Assembly (NCBI RefSeq): GCF_000003815.2
Contig: NC_049987.1
Location: 8,695,100-8,759,099 of the forward strand
DNA: 64,000 nucleotides
From: Branchiostoma floridae
Lineage: Eukaryota; Chordata; Leptocardii; Amphioxiformes; Branchiostomatidae
Direction of reading: 5' to 3'
Made by a program: the position numbers and the translations under genes. Shown here piece by piece: positions 1 to 9,667 of this stretch (positions within the stretch are counted from its first letter, which is position 1; each line of letters opens with the position of its first letter). The notes under the pieces were generated by a model that was not told where the DNA came from, searched no databases, and worked only from the letters and a program-made list of their open reading frames with translations.

Positions 1-799
1 TTTAATATTTGAGGTCCGTCATTTTCTGGAGGCAGCGGGTATGGAAGTGTTCGATGGTGCGAAAGTGGTTTCTACATGGAGTCTACATTTCACTTGCTTA
101 CATTAAGACTGAGATACAAACTGCTCAGTAAACAGCACCCTTGTTCTTGCTGGTCGGTTTTCTAAATACTCGCAATCTTGTCAGGAGGAGGCAGATACCC
201 GTCCCTGTCTGTTTACGTTTATAAATGTCGCAGTTGGCACTTAGCGTTGATCCACTGTACGTGAAGGAGTTCCTCAGAGTGGTGTCTGTTGGGGCTGTGT
301 GGGATTATTCTAGACTCATGGTTTCAGCCTTTTCAGTGTTAACACTGAGCCCAGTGTGTGAAATGTTCTACATGGCATTAAAGAGTCGAAGATATCGGGT
401 ACAATCCCACCACCTTTCATGGCACAATTTTCTCCTCCGTATTATACCCTTACCTTTACTCCGTCATGCAGTGAATACAACGCAGCTAAGAACTTTAAGT
501 GACTTTAAGCACTTCCCGTAACAGAAGTCGGTTTACCGTGTAAATGAGGTCTTGATGTTGCTGCCTGCATTTCCCTGGCTCCCTGCAAATATCATGCCTC
601 TGGTACATCATTCTTTTATAAACTCGGACTTACTTTCTGGTAGCCTATGTTCAGTTTTGATTAGTCTAAGCAGCAGTATTTTTATGAGGACTTTCCCAGC
701 ACACAACACTAAAGATACCTCTTTCTTCTTTCTTCAGTCTATCCTATCTACATTCTTATCTCAACGTTAGAGCTTTTTACATTCCACCAAGAGTTCCAG
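1..799. other. Unassigned DNA upstream of the visible exons
   Basis: No Ig exon, RNA gene or repeat recognised. It probably belongs to an intron of the Kirrel-like gene, because the exon at 1962 needs further upstream exons. Confidence 0.4.
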
Positions 800-1140
800 A
801 CAGCAGTGATGAATGAATGAGCGACTGACTCACTCCAAGCTCTTTGGATTTCTCCTGGCATTCCGTCAGGTCCTGTGGCTTTGTTACACTTGAGAGAGTT
901 CAGTGCCATTCAAACTTTACTTACTGTTGGCAGATCGTTCGTCTCTGTCATTGTTAGGAGCTCTGAGATGTCTTTCAATGCTGTTGTCCAGGTCTGTATG
1001 TCTATTGAAGAGTTTTTGACAGTGCTTTGCCCAGTGAGCAGGACTGACAGCTTTGTCAGTAATAAGACTTGAACCGTTCGCGGTCTGAATGGGGAATTGT
1101 GCCTTTGTCCACACATTGCTTTGAGAGTACTGTAGAGACC
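800..1140 (-). mobile_element. Decayed non-LTR retrotransposon fragment (start of reverse transcriptase)
   Basis: Read on the minus strand, one frame gives ITDKAVSPAHWAKHCQKLFNR (in pieces), the linker usually found between endonuclease and reverse transcriptase of LINE elements. Another frame then gives NDLPTVSKV, a stop, and ALNSLKCNKATGPDGMPGEI, the conserved K-A-x-GPDG-x-P-x-E-I motif of reverse transcriptase. A frameshift and a stop break the sequence, so it is a dead fragment. The exact LINE clade cannot be decided from so little. Confidence 0.75.
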
Positions 1141-1961
1141 CTGTTGGTTACCACTTCCTGCAAATCCATATAACTCTTCGGCTAGGTTTGATTGTCAGTC
1201 GTTATTCATATTCCTAAGCTCGTGTCATGGAACCGTAGTGCGTTGGTTTGGATACTTGATCCAAGCAATCTACGGAAGTGGTGGTCAAGGTGCCGGGCAC
1301 ACTTCCCGATGCTTCAGAGAGATGTTCCGTGCTAGAAGGAGTGTCATTGAGACTGTCCGGCGGTCATAAAGTGTTCAAGATACATTTGTAGCTTATGCCA
1401 GACATCATATGCAAAGAGTTTTTGAGTTGAAGGAGTTCTCAGTCCACACCCCCTTTCCAAATGAGAGCTCCGAATCCAAGGGGAAGGCTAAGAAGACTGC
1501 TGTGGGCTCTGATCTATGATCCTATGGCAGCCTGTTGAAGTAGTGTACTGGGGACGGGCGCGCTTGGAGCCAGCATGTCCACCCTACATCGTCCATGCAA
1601 TCACATCTTTTCCCAAACTCTCTAACAATTATTGTGCTTCAGATATCGCAAATCCTAATAAAGACATACAAGCGTCCATGAGTTCATTATTCATTTCTGA
1701 ACGTAGCCAAAGTCAATAATCTAAATCATGACACATTGTCTAACATCACATGATAATGCGTAACCATGACAACCAAGGACTATCGATGTGTTTTTCATTT
1801 AAAAAGAATCGAATTGAACGTCTGGCTGAACATCAAAGCTACCAAGCTCTCTATATTGCATACATCGATTGTCGTTTTTGCCTCACCATGTGTGTTGCCC
1901 CATAGTAACCCATTAATTGTGCAGCTATATATATCTCATCATTATTCTGCCCTGGTTTCAG
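1141..1961. other. Unassigned (probably intronic) DNA
   Basis: Nothing recognised apart from the polypyrimidine tract and acceptor directly before 1962. Confidence 0.4.
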
Positions 1962-2213
1962 GTCCTCCTCTCATCAAACCAACGTTTGAAGAGCAAGTCA
2001 GCGTCCTTTTCGGTCAGGACTGGGAATTGAAATGTGTCGCCGACGGAAATCCGAAGCCCACAATCAAATGGCGCCGGAAGAACAACCGGACTCTCCTAGA
2101 CAACCCATTATCCCTGTCACCTTTGACCTACCAGACAGAGGGCCTGTACGAGTGCGTGGCGTGGAGTGATAGATTCCCGGAAGTTTCCAGAGAGACCTTT
2201 ATCAATGTCATGG
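1962..2213 (+). CDS. Exon: Ig domain A of the Kirrel-like gene
   Basis: 252 bp, phase 1 to phase 1, so it encodes one whole domain. The acceptor is CTGGTTTCAG ending at 1961 and the donor is G|GTTAGT at 2214. It reads GPPLIKP at the start, with canonical Ig cysteines in LKCVAD and LYECVAW and the core Trp in IKWRRK. There is one N-glycosylation sequon, N-R-T, right after the Trp strand. The open frame continues upstream to 1766, but that part has no domain signal and lies before a good acceptor. Confidence 0.85.
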
Positions 2214-5200
2214 GTTAGTGTTGGCATGCATATGTGCATGAGTAGGCCTTATAGCACACGACATAACATTCAATATTAAAGGCAGCAATATGCTTTGCTG
2301 TTTTTTATCTATAACACTTAGGACATGAAATTAGACATACAATGTATATTTCCCTATTAATAGTGTTAGTCTGTGTTAACCATGAAAATATTCATAATCA
2401 TTATAATTCATTGCTTGGTTATATTGGTTGACTTGTACAGACATTGCAAAATATCAACCCAAATGAATTTTTGTATGGCTTAATAGATATGATTAACCTC
2501 ATACTGATCTTTTCAACTGACAAATCAACACCGTCCTTCCACTTAAGGCAGACCAGACGTCCTGGCAGATTCCGCACCCGTCCTGGTGACAGGGGGAGAC
2601 ACGGTCAGGTTAACCTGCCACATCACCTCAGACCCCCCTCCAGACTACGTCGACTGGGTCTGGAAGGGGGTCTCGGGACACCAGAAAAAGTACCGGCCTG
2701 GCAGGACGGGAGACATCACGGTAAAGATGAGCGGAGATGCGCAGAGCACGTTAACCATCGGCACTGCGGATCCCGTGCACAGTGGGGACTACATCTGCAC
2801 CGCCACCAACATGTTTGGATCAGATCAAGAAAAATTTAGGGTAGAAGTTTCAGGTAGCTATCTCTTCACCTCTCCATATATGTCATGCTGTGTCTCATCT
2901 CACCGGGGTTCCCTGGGATCTATATCTCCACATAAACTGTTAGGAAACAGATGTTTCCCTTTATGTCAGTGTTTTTCCGGTGCTAAAACTGCTGAATATG
3001 TTTCCCTTCTGTCTATTCTTCTCTTTCCTATTGTACTGGTTGACAAGATTTACAGTACTTTTTCTTGCTAAGCTCTTGAATATTCTGATTGACTGCTCGT
3101 GCGTACACACTGAAAAGCGTATCCTTACGTGGGTGGTCATCAATATAACATGCCCTTTAAGATGAATTTTCTGTCTTAAATAATGTTGACAAACGACGCA
3201 ACGGTTCATACCTCATCTTGAAGGACGTGCGTAATAATATCTGTGATAGATGGGATACATCTCAAATTCATAAAGTTCGGAAGTTGCGTTATAGCGGCCC
3301 GTTTGTGAAATATTAGCAACAGTCGTGTGCAGCATATTGCCTGCTTCTGATGGGATGTTTGTTTAATACGCCGTTGCAATTTCATTAAGGAAAGTGGAAG
3401 TCGTTGATGATCCAGGCTATTTTAGATGCGTTTTACGGCTGTATGATATAAGCCTGCAGCAAATCAAGTAATCCCCATTAAGAAATTAAAAACCCGCCTA
3501 CACGTACACCGTACGCTTTAGAGTGTAAAACATTATCAACAAAAGGAGCATGTTGATCTTACAAGTAGATTCCTTTCTCCATTGCCCTGTTTTGTTCTCA
3601 TCTGTAACTAAGGTTATGAAGCTCCGTATTTAATTGATTGTTGTTGCAACTACAACTGAGCCCCATCTTTAATTCTAATTTGATCTAGATGTTTCTTTAG
3701 ATATAACAATCCCCTTTAAAATTGCATAAGACTAATGACTTGCTTTATCAAGGTCCACATCTGCCACTGAATCAGTAGGGGGACCTGACTTCTTAGGGCC
3801 AATGATAAAGTGTAATGAAACGCCATTTACTCTTGGTCGACTAAAAATTCCTAGACATACAATATCCGGGAAATAATGGTGTTAATGTTATACGTCGATG
3901 ATTTTGTAGTTCTTGTAGAACTAAACATATATTTTCTCTTTGTTTTCTCAGAGTCTTGGACGGTACTCATTGCTGCCATTACAATGGGCATTGTCGTTGG
4001 AATCCTGATCGCCATTATTGCCATGTTGTGTCTTAGGACTAGAAAAATGTGGAAATATCGACACAGGAAAGCTGGTAAGCACTGAATATTGAGGAAATGT
4101 GATTTGTTGTGATATGATGGAACGTAATGCGTAGTCATGCGTTATGAAACACTGTACTGTGACGGAATTTGGCGTAATGATGGATAGTGGTTATTTTACG
4201 ATATGGCATGATGAAGTGTTTTCCGGTTCCTTTTAATGTAATGTAACCTTTAAAAGTGCTGACATGTGATGTTACACGTAGAAATGTACGAAAAATTAGG
4301 TCATCATCCTGAACATCTAGATACAAAAGATAACAGAAATTTGCATACTGAAATGGGTTTGTCAACAGGAACGGAATGTACGTCTTTATGGGAGAGATGT
4401 GTGGTGTCATTTGAACTAGGGTCAATAAATTAGCAACTGTGGTACGTTTATACTGTCGGCAAAGCGTACAAGGATAATTTATTGCTGCTTAACTGATGGA
4501 AAGTTCCGTGTTCCTCAGCAAATCTTTGTCACCGTCTTAGTGTTCGGACTTGGTCCGGTACAAAGGGGTTGACAAAGGTTGTAGATCTTCTCATACTTAG
4601 AAAGTGTTTTCTGTCACCACAGACAGTGTAACGAGGCCGTCTGAGTCCTTCTCTTATTGTGCACCCACTGATAACGATGTCAGTGGAAGGATGATATCTA
4701 ACCCTCTGGGGTAGGTTTAACATACGTATCTACTATTCAAATCTATATCGCGTGTACAAGCTGTTTCTTACGAGCATTGCCAATGTACTTGTAAGGATTT
4801 CAGTTGATTTTTTTCACCTTTTTTTTAATGTCCTGTGACATACCACTACTTCTGCGTATTGAAATTGGCTCTTTTGGTCATTGGCATTTGTTAATCACAT
4901 TACTTTAGACACTTTTCAAAGAATTATGTTATAAAGTTTTTGCCAAAATACGCTCCAAAGGGGAAAATGTGCCTGACACCATGCTAAGTGTTGTTGTTTT
5001 TTTCAAATCCACTTCAGAAATCCTCGAGGTGACATACCAACCGTGTGTGCGAATGTTTTTGAGCTCCAACCGACAGGAACTCCATCCAAGCACTTCTCTC
5101 CCCTTGTCAATAGTGACAGTGGCGATATGCACCCCTGCTCACGTAGGTATCTACAGCTGTACATGTATTGTTAAAGTTTGAAAACGATTCTATATTAAGG

Positions 5201-6061
5201 TAACTCAACCTATTAGTACACAATGACGTATTAATGTGAATGGTTATCTATATGTTTTCAATGATCTTTATTGTTTGTTTTTTAATTCATTCGCATATAT
5301 TACAAGGATTAAAAATAAATTCACATACAGAATAGATACACGCAGGAACCTGAAACTGCTCATGACAAATGTACATTCAGCAGGATTTTGCAACGCAGGA
5401 CGAAGCTGAACCTCGGGGCAATACAGCTCTGGTCCCGTAATCGATTTCTCTGACATTGAAATGTGGCTTGTTGTTACCTGTGCAGAGATGACGGTCCAGT
5501 CGACGAACAGTTATTCACCCCTGACGGGCAGAGACATGGGGGACAGATACGTCATCAACCGGCCCTACTACATCAAGGACCTGAAGCTGAGAGTGGCTGT
5601 TCCTGACCGTGTACGTCACAGTTGTAGTTGCAGTAATGTTGAGCCGTAGCGTTGGCTGCGTTTGCAGTAATGTGGAACTGTCACGTTGCCATACGTAGAT
5701 TTGCAGACATACAATTATGTCGAAGCATTATATTGGTTTGATCCGAAATAGAGTTGGAAAACCAACAGTAGAGCGTATTCCAAAACCAGTCATGCCATAC
5801 ATAAATGTGATACACATGAAAATTGCTGAGAATGAAGCTACCTGTACATTGCTGTAAACGAAGTTTCCAGTATCTTGAATGACTACGGTATAAGGTACAG
5901 TATAGAGTGTATAAATTCTTACTTTTTTTCTTAAGGTACCGGATGGAATCGAAGATGGTGCCAATGACGAAACCTTAAAACTGACTCCGACGAAACACAG
6001 GAACTCCGACACAGTTTCGAACGGGACTGGCTTTTCGAAAGACTGCCATCCAGTCGTGTAA
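1962..6061 (+). CDS. Kirrel/nephrin-like Ig-superfamily transmembrane protein, 3' part (5 exons)
   Basis: Spliced gene lacking its 5' end. Exons 1962-2213, 2548-2853, 3952-4074, 5486-5610 and 5936-6061 join in one frame to 310 residues and TAA. The first four visible exon starts are phase 1, as is usual for Ig-domain exons; the last junction is phase 0. Visible protein: Ig domain (residues 1-84, Cys25, Trp37, Cys65), Ig domain (85-186, Cys108, Trp121/123, Cys168), one membrane helix (about 190-214) followed by a basic stop-transfer segment, and a cytoplasmic tail of about 95 residues. The wording of both Ig domains (GNPKPTIKW; PPPDYVDWVWK; STLTI before GDYICTATN) resembles the last Ig domains of Kirrel/neph proteins, which mediate homophilic and heterophilic adhesion at the plasma membrane. 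The tail ends in HPVV, not the THV of vertebrate Kirrels. Family assignment is from memory of the family pattern; the exact orthologue is unknown. Signal peptide and further Ig domains must lie upstream of the window. Confidence 0.82.
2214..2547 (+). other. Intron between the two Ig exons
   Basis: 334 bp, phase 1, GT-AG. AT-rich; no repeat or second exon recognised. Confidence 0.8.
2548..2853 (+). CDS. Exon: membrane-proximal Ig domain B
   Basis: 306 bp, phase 1-1, 102 codons. The acceptor is best placed at CCACTTAAG (2547), because it keeps the phase of the preceding exon; the nearby AG at 2550-2551 would break the frame. The donor is G|GTAGCT at 2854. The domain has GGDTVRLTC, PPPDYVDWVWKG and SGDYICTATNMFG, the usual C, W and D-x-Y-x-C positions of an I-set/C2 fold. 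The linker and final strand end in FRVEVS, immediately before the membrane exon. Confidence 0.85.
2854..3951 (+). other. Intron between Ig B and the membrane exon
   Basis: 1,098 bp, phase 1, GT-AG. No additional Ig or linker exon with matching phase was recognised. Confidence 0.75.
3952..4074 (+). CDS. Exon: transmembrane segment
   Basis: 123 bp, phase 1-1. The acceptor is TTTGTTTTCTCAG (to 3951) and the donor G|GTAAGC at 4075. It encodes about 24 hydrophobic residues starting VLIAAITMGIVVG, followed by RTRKMWKYRHRK. The positive cluster places the following exons in the cytoplasm, giving a type I membrane protein. Confidence 0.83.
4075..5485 (+). other. Intron between membrane and tail exons
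   Basis: 1,411 bp, phase 1, GT-AG. It contains the possible Ig-derived relic or cassette exon at 5018-5146 (listed separately); nothing else recognised. Confidence 0.7.
5018..5146 (+). pseudogene. Possible collapsed Ig exon or cassette exon
   Basis: A strong acceptor (TTTTTTTCAAATCCACTTCAG, split here as the tract then CTTCAG ending at 5017) precedes an open stretch of 129 bp that could leave at AG|GTATCT (5147), so it would be phase 1-1 and skippable. The translation begins EILEVTYQPCVRMFLSSN, which looks like the first strands of a Kirrel-type Ig domain. A little later it reads LSIVTV then AHVGIYSC, which resembles the last strands with the D-x-G-x-Y-x-C motif (Asp replaced). The middle of the domain, including the Trp, is missing. 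It sits downstream of the membrane exon, where an extracellular domain would make no sense. It is most simply a decayed duplicate Ig exon; chance similarity cannot be excluded. Confidence 0.35.
5486..5610 (+). CDS. Exon: juxtamembrane cytoplasmic tail
   Basis: 125 bp, entering in phase 1 and leaving in phase 0. The acceptor is TTACCTGTGCAG (to 5485) and the donor CGT|GTACGT at 5611. It encodes a 42-residue polar tail with a tyrosine-rich stretch, RYVINRPYYIKDLKL, that could be phosphorylated. No catalytic domain is present. Without splicing the frame would close after 13 more codons (TAG at 5647-5649), so an intron-retained short tail is possible. Confidence 0.72.
5936..6061 (+). CDS. Exon: C-terminal tail with stop codon
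   Basis: Phase 0 after a strong polypyrimidine acceptor (ACTTTTTTTCTTAAG to 5935). It encodes 41 residues from VPDGIEDGANDE to SKDCHPVV and then TAA at 6059-6061. Acidic start, Ser/Thr-rich middle, no known domain. The phase match with exon 5486-5610 is the main support; the short length makes this the least certain exon. Confidence 0.65.
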   Translation, partial: VPDGIEDGANDETLKLTPTKHRNSDTVSNGTGFSKDCHPVV

Positions 6062-8110
6062 CGCACCGAAAAACTGACAGTAACTATGGCCAAGCTGTCT
6101 TCTACAGACCACAAGCCTTTAACAAACGAACATGGAAGATGTGAGTGCCTTTTGAAGGAGTAACTACTTCAGCGTGAAAGCTAACTTCTGCTGTTGGGCT
6201 GGACTTTATGAACATTTTGATACTTAAGTCAGAATCGATGAACAAGGCAAGCTGACAACGGACATTTGGATGCAACGATCTGGTTGCAACAATCAACTAT
6301 GACTAAAGATTATCAGGTCCTCTTCTTCAATTATTTTGAATACAAGCTTTTCATCTTCGGCTTGATAACATGGTGATTGTATCCTGCTCATGACTACTCG
6401 AGAATTGGTAACTCTGCAATCAAACTTTCCAGTTGGCGGAAGTGCTCGCCGCTCTGACGCAAACTATTCGTGTGGAAAGCCAACCAGATCTTCTAAAATC
6501 CATGTAATTAACTTCATCCTGAAGCTAATAACGAATCTAATACGTTCTTCTTCCCCGGGCGTGGAAGCGGTAAGATGAGAAATCGTACTAATTCCCAACG
6601 AGATGAGCTTAATAATAGTATAGACACCAGCCATGTTTGATGTGTGAGAACAGGCGCCGAAGGACGCAATAAGGTCGGTATTCCAGACTTACTTATCGAA
6701 ACAGTATCGTATTGAAGACGTATCTTAATGGAGTGAGAACTCATTTTTTCTTCGCCACTTTTGAGATCTATTGCACTGTATACTGAAGAGGTGTTTTGAT
6801 ATTTCTTTCATGTATGAGTAGACAGAAATATGCATCAGTAAAATGTCGAGCTTACAATCTACATTGTCTTTTGGAGCTTCTGCTGGGTACATAAATAGAG
6901 TGCGTTGGTGTTATTTGGTCAAATATAAGACTGAAATTCAAATTTCTCTGGGTTTTGTTAGTTTCTTTCACGCTTCCAGGGCTGCGCGATGCCGCGTTGC
7001 AGTTGATGATATTCGTTCACGATCGATGAGTTGCACGGTGGGCGGAGAACGTTCCCTCGATCGTTTCCTTGGACATTGCTCACAAAACAAAATATTGAGT
7101 CTTATCTCGGGGTGGTAAGAACAACGAAGTATTGAAATGAGATATTGAGTTGCTGCATGAATTCACCAGTAGTCTTGTATTATTCATCGGACTTTTCAAC
7201 GATCCACGGTCCCTGTGGTAGACTCTGCCAGTACATAATGACAACTACCTTAGCTTAGAGCTGTCTAACAACCCCCATCAAAGCCGTTTTCCAAATTGGA
7301 TTTTGAAGTTGAAACATTGGTAGAATCTGGAGCTGACAAGTTAGCTGTCAACAGCGCTGTGTGAGTTATTACCAAGTAATAAGTTTAATGTGGAATACCG
7401 GGCAGGAAAATTGGTTGGGGAAGTTATTCTTCTTTTCCAATTCCCCGGACGCTGTAGAGTCTTTTAAGACCGGCACGTCCGTACGGGCTGTGCAGTATCC
7501 AGGGTCTTACATGTTAATGACTCTATCAGCCTCAATCTCCACAAGGCTTTACAGTCTTATGTATGCGACAAAGGAACACACGCGCGTGATAAGGGGGATT
7601 TCCATCCTACTGGCACTACCATCGATTTTGGTCACTCTTAAAGATGAAACGAAAACGACAAGGTTGAGCTTAGTAACGTAAGATGGCAATTGACATTCAC
7701 GGATTAAAGATTTACATATGGATGAAAATATAACCACGCAATATCCAGTTGAGTATATCGCAACAACTAAATGGCAAACGTTTCCATGGGTGACTGAATT
7801 ATACTCAGCTAATAAATGAGGAAGAGTAAATTAGCTTTAGAATTGTTTCTATTATGAATTCATTTATTCATTCTCGTCATTTTTGTCGCAGTACTGTAGC
7901 CTGACCATTTCTCTTAGCAATAAAACTCTTCAAATTGCCATACAATCATAGAAGCAATTTGAATTTTCATTGCCGGGCTATTCTCAGACTGTTAAGTTGT
8001 CTAAATTTTATAGTGATCTATCGAAATTGCATCTAATGTCTGACATCCTGGAGGCCAGAAGCCCTGCACAAGTATTCATCGTACCTAGCCAATGTAGACT
8101 CTACTAGAAT
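6062..8110. other. 3' flank of the Kirrel-like gene
   Basis: Probable 3' UTR and intergenic DNA. No coding exon recognised. The first AATAAA hexamers after the stop codon are at 7811-7816 and 7919-7924. Confidence 0.45.
7811..7924 (+). promoter_or_regulatory. Candidate polyadenylation signals (two AATAAA)
   Basis: AATAAA occurs at 7811-7816 and again at 7919-7924. These are the nearest canonical hexamers after the stop codon at 6061 and would imply a 3' UTR of about 1.8 kb. Non-canonical signals closer to the stop are possible. Confidence 0.3.
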
Positions 8111-8363
8111 TAAGATGGTGCACCGGTGCGGCACTGCGGGGTTCGAAAGATTGCTCAACGAATTCAGAGATGAATGAGGAATTCTCTTACGCTTTTCTCT
8201 TACGTTTCTCTTACATTTTGAGTCATACCTTTACGTATTACGCAAAATCTAAATTATACAATATCTAAATTAAAAGATGACGAAAATAACACAACCATGC
8301 CACAGTGAACGAACCCCGCAGTGTCGCACCGGTGCCCCAGGTGCAGTGAGATACCACCATTAC
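8111..8363. mobile_element. MITE of the 'GCGGCACTGCGGGGTTCG' family, copy 1
   Basis: The left part (CACCGGTGCGGCACTGCGGG from 8121) is repeated inverted at the right (CCCGCAGTGTCGCACCGGTG from about 8312). About 250 bp, no coding capacity. The left tip is shortened relative to the copy at 56719. Four copies of related ends occur in this window. Confidence 0.7.
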
Positions 8364-8385
8364 TCAGCACCTGGCGTATTAGTGA

Positions 8386-8387
<2 letters not shown>

Positions 8388-8447
<60 letters not shown>
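8388..8447. repeat. (TA)n microsatellite
   Basis: About 30 uninterrupted TA units, 25 bp from the right end of a MITE. Confidence 0.97.
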
Positions 8448-8449
<2 letters not shown>

Positions 8450-8797
8450 TAAGAAGAAGAGGTAATTCGTGAAATCCAACACTTTGAAATCCAACACTTG
8501 TATTTGGAGCCTTTGACGTGATCCGTGGTATCGTGAGCCATGATGTCGTATTGCTTAACTGCCCTATAAAAATGTTCATAAATCACCCAGTTCTTGAACA
8601 TCTACAAAATGGGGCGAACCATCCCTTGCGTTTGGCTGCCATCCCACCCCCAGTCTTCAGGGACAGTGTAAATAATTCCCTTCGATTATTGACACAATGT
8701 TAGCGATGTACAGTTCTAGTAAATTCCTAATTTTCTCATCCAAAGTAGGAAGCTTCTAGAGGTTGACCATACGAAAATAGCTTTGGGGAATTAATTA
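8448..8797. other. Unassigned intergenic DNA
   Basis: No gene or repeat recognised. Confidence 0.4.
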
Positions 8798-9665
8798 CGA
8801 GGGGTGATCAATAAGTTCTCGGCCTAACCCAGAAATAACATGCACAACTCAGATTTTGAGGCACAACTTCATAGTATGAAGCCTTTTATCAATATCCTCC
8901 AAATTACAAATCATTGGAGTCATTACTTTCCCGGCAGTCGTTTTTTCTAGAATAGATGTTAAGTGGCGAGAAAAAGAAGGGTGAAGTGTGATCAGACAAT
9001 TTGACCCGCACACCTCAGGTTGCAGATCAATTGTCCACTTGTTTTTCGCTATCCCTTATCTAACGTTATTGGGTGTCGCCTGCAACGTAATGATCACAAT
9101 AATTTGAATTTTGGTACACATTTATATAATGAAGACTTTATACATGTACGCGGGGTCTCTGCTTTACCGAGAAATAATAAGCACAACTCAGATTTCGAAG
9201 CATAGATGTCAAGTATAAAGTCTTATATGAATATGTACCAAAATTCAAATTATTGTGATCATTACTTTGCAGGCGACACCCAGTAATGTTAGGTAAGGGA
9301 GAAGGAAAATACGTGGACAATTGACCTGACCTGAGGTGTGCGGGTCAAATTGTGCTGCTGGAAGTCAGACACCCAATTCGTTTTGCTTGAAATAGGAAGA
9401 GAATTATTATCAAACATTTTGACACTGTCTTTTGTTAATTTACGGCATGGGGAACTCGACCCACACATGCCTGATCACAATTCACACCACTTTTTTCTCG
9501 CCATTTACCTTATGATTTGCAAGAAACGAATGCCTAGGCCTGTAAAGTAATGTCTGCAATGATTTGAAATTTGGCGGATATTGATAAAAGGCGAAGTTGT
9601 GCATCAAAATTTGAGTTGTGCTTATTATTTCTGGGTTAGGCCGAGAACTTATTGATCCCACCTCG
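8798..9665. mobile_element. Palindromic non-autonomous mariner-type element
   Basis: 868 bp flanked by TA on both sides (8796-8797 and 9666-9667). The ends are inverted copies, CGAGGGGTGATCAATAAGTT on the left and CGAGGTGGGATCAATAAGTT on the right when reversed. The inner part TAAGTTCTCGGCC resembles the TAAGTCCCCGGTC found in known mariner ends. Inverted similarity continues through most of the element, for example TTGACCCGCACACCTCAGG near 9001 against its reverse near 9335. No transposase frame, so it is a fold-back derivative mobilised in trans. Confidence 0.8.
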
Positions 9666-9667
9666 TA

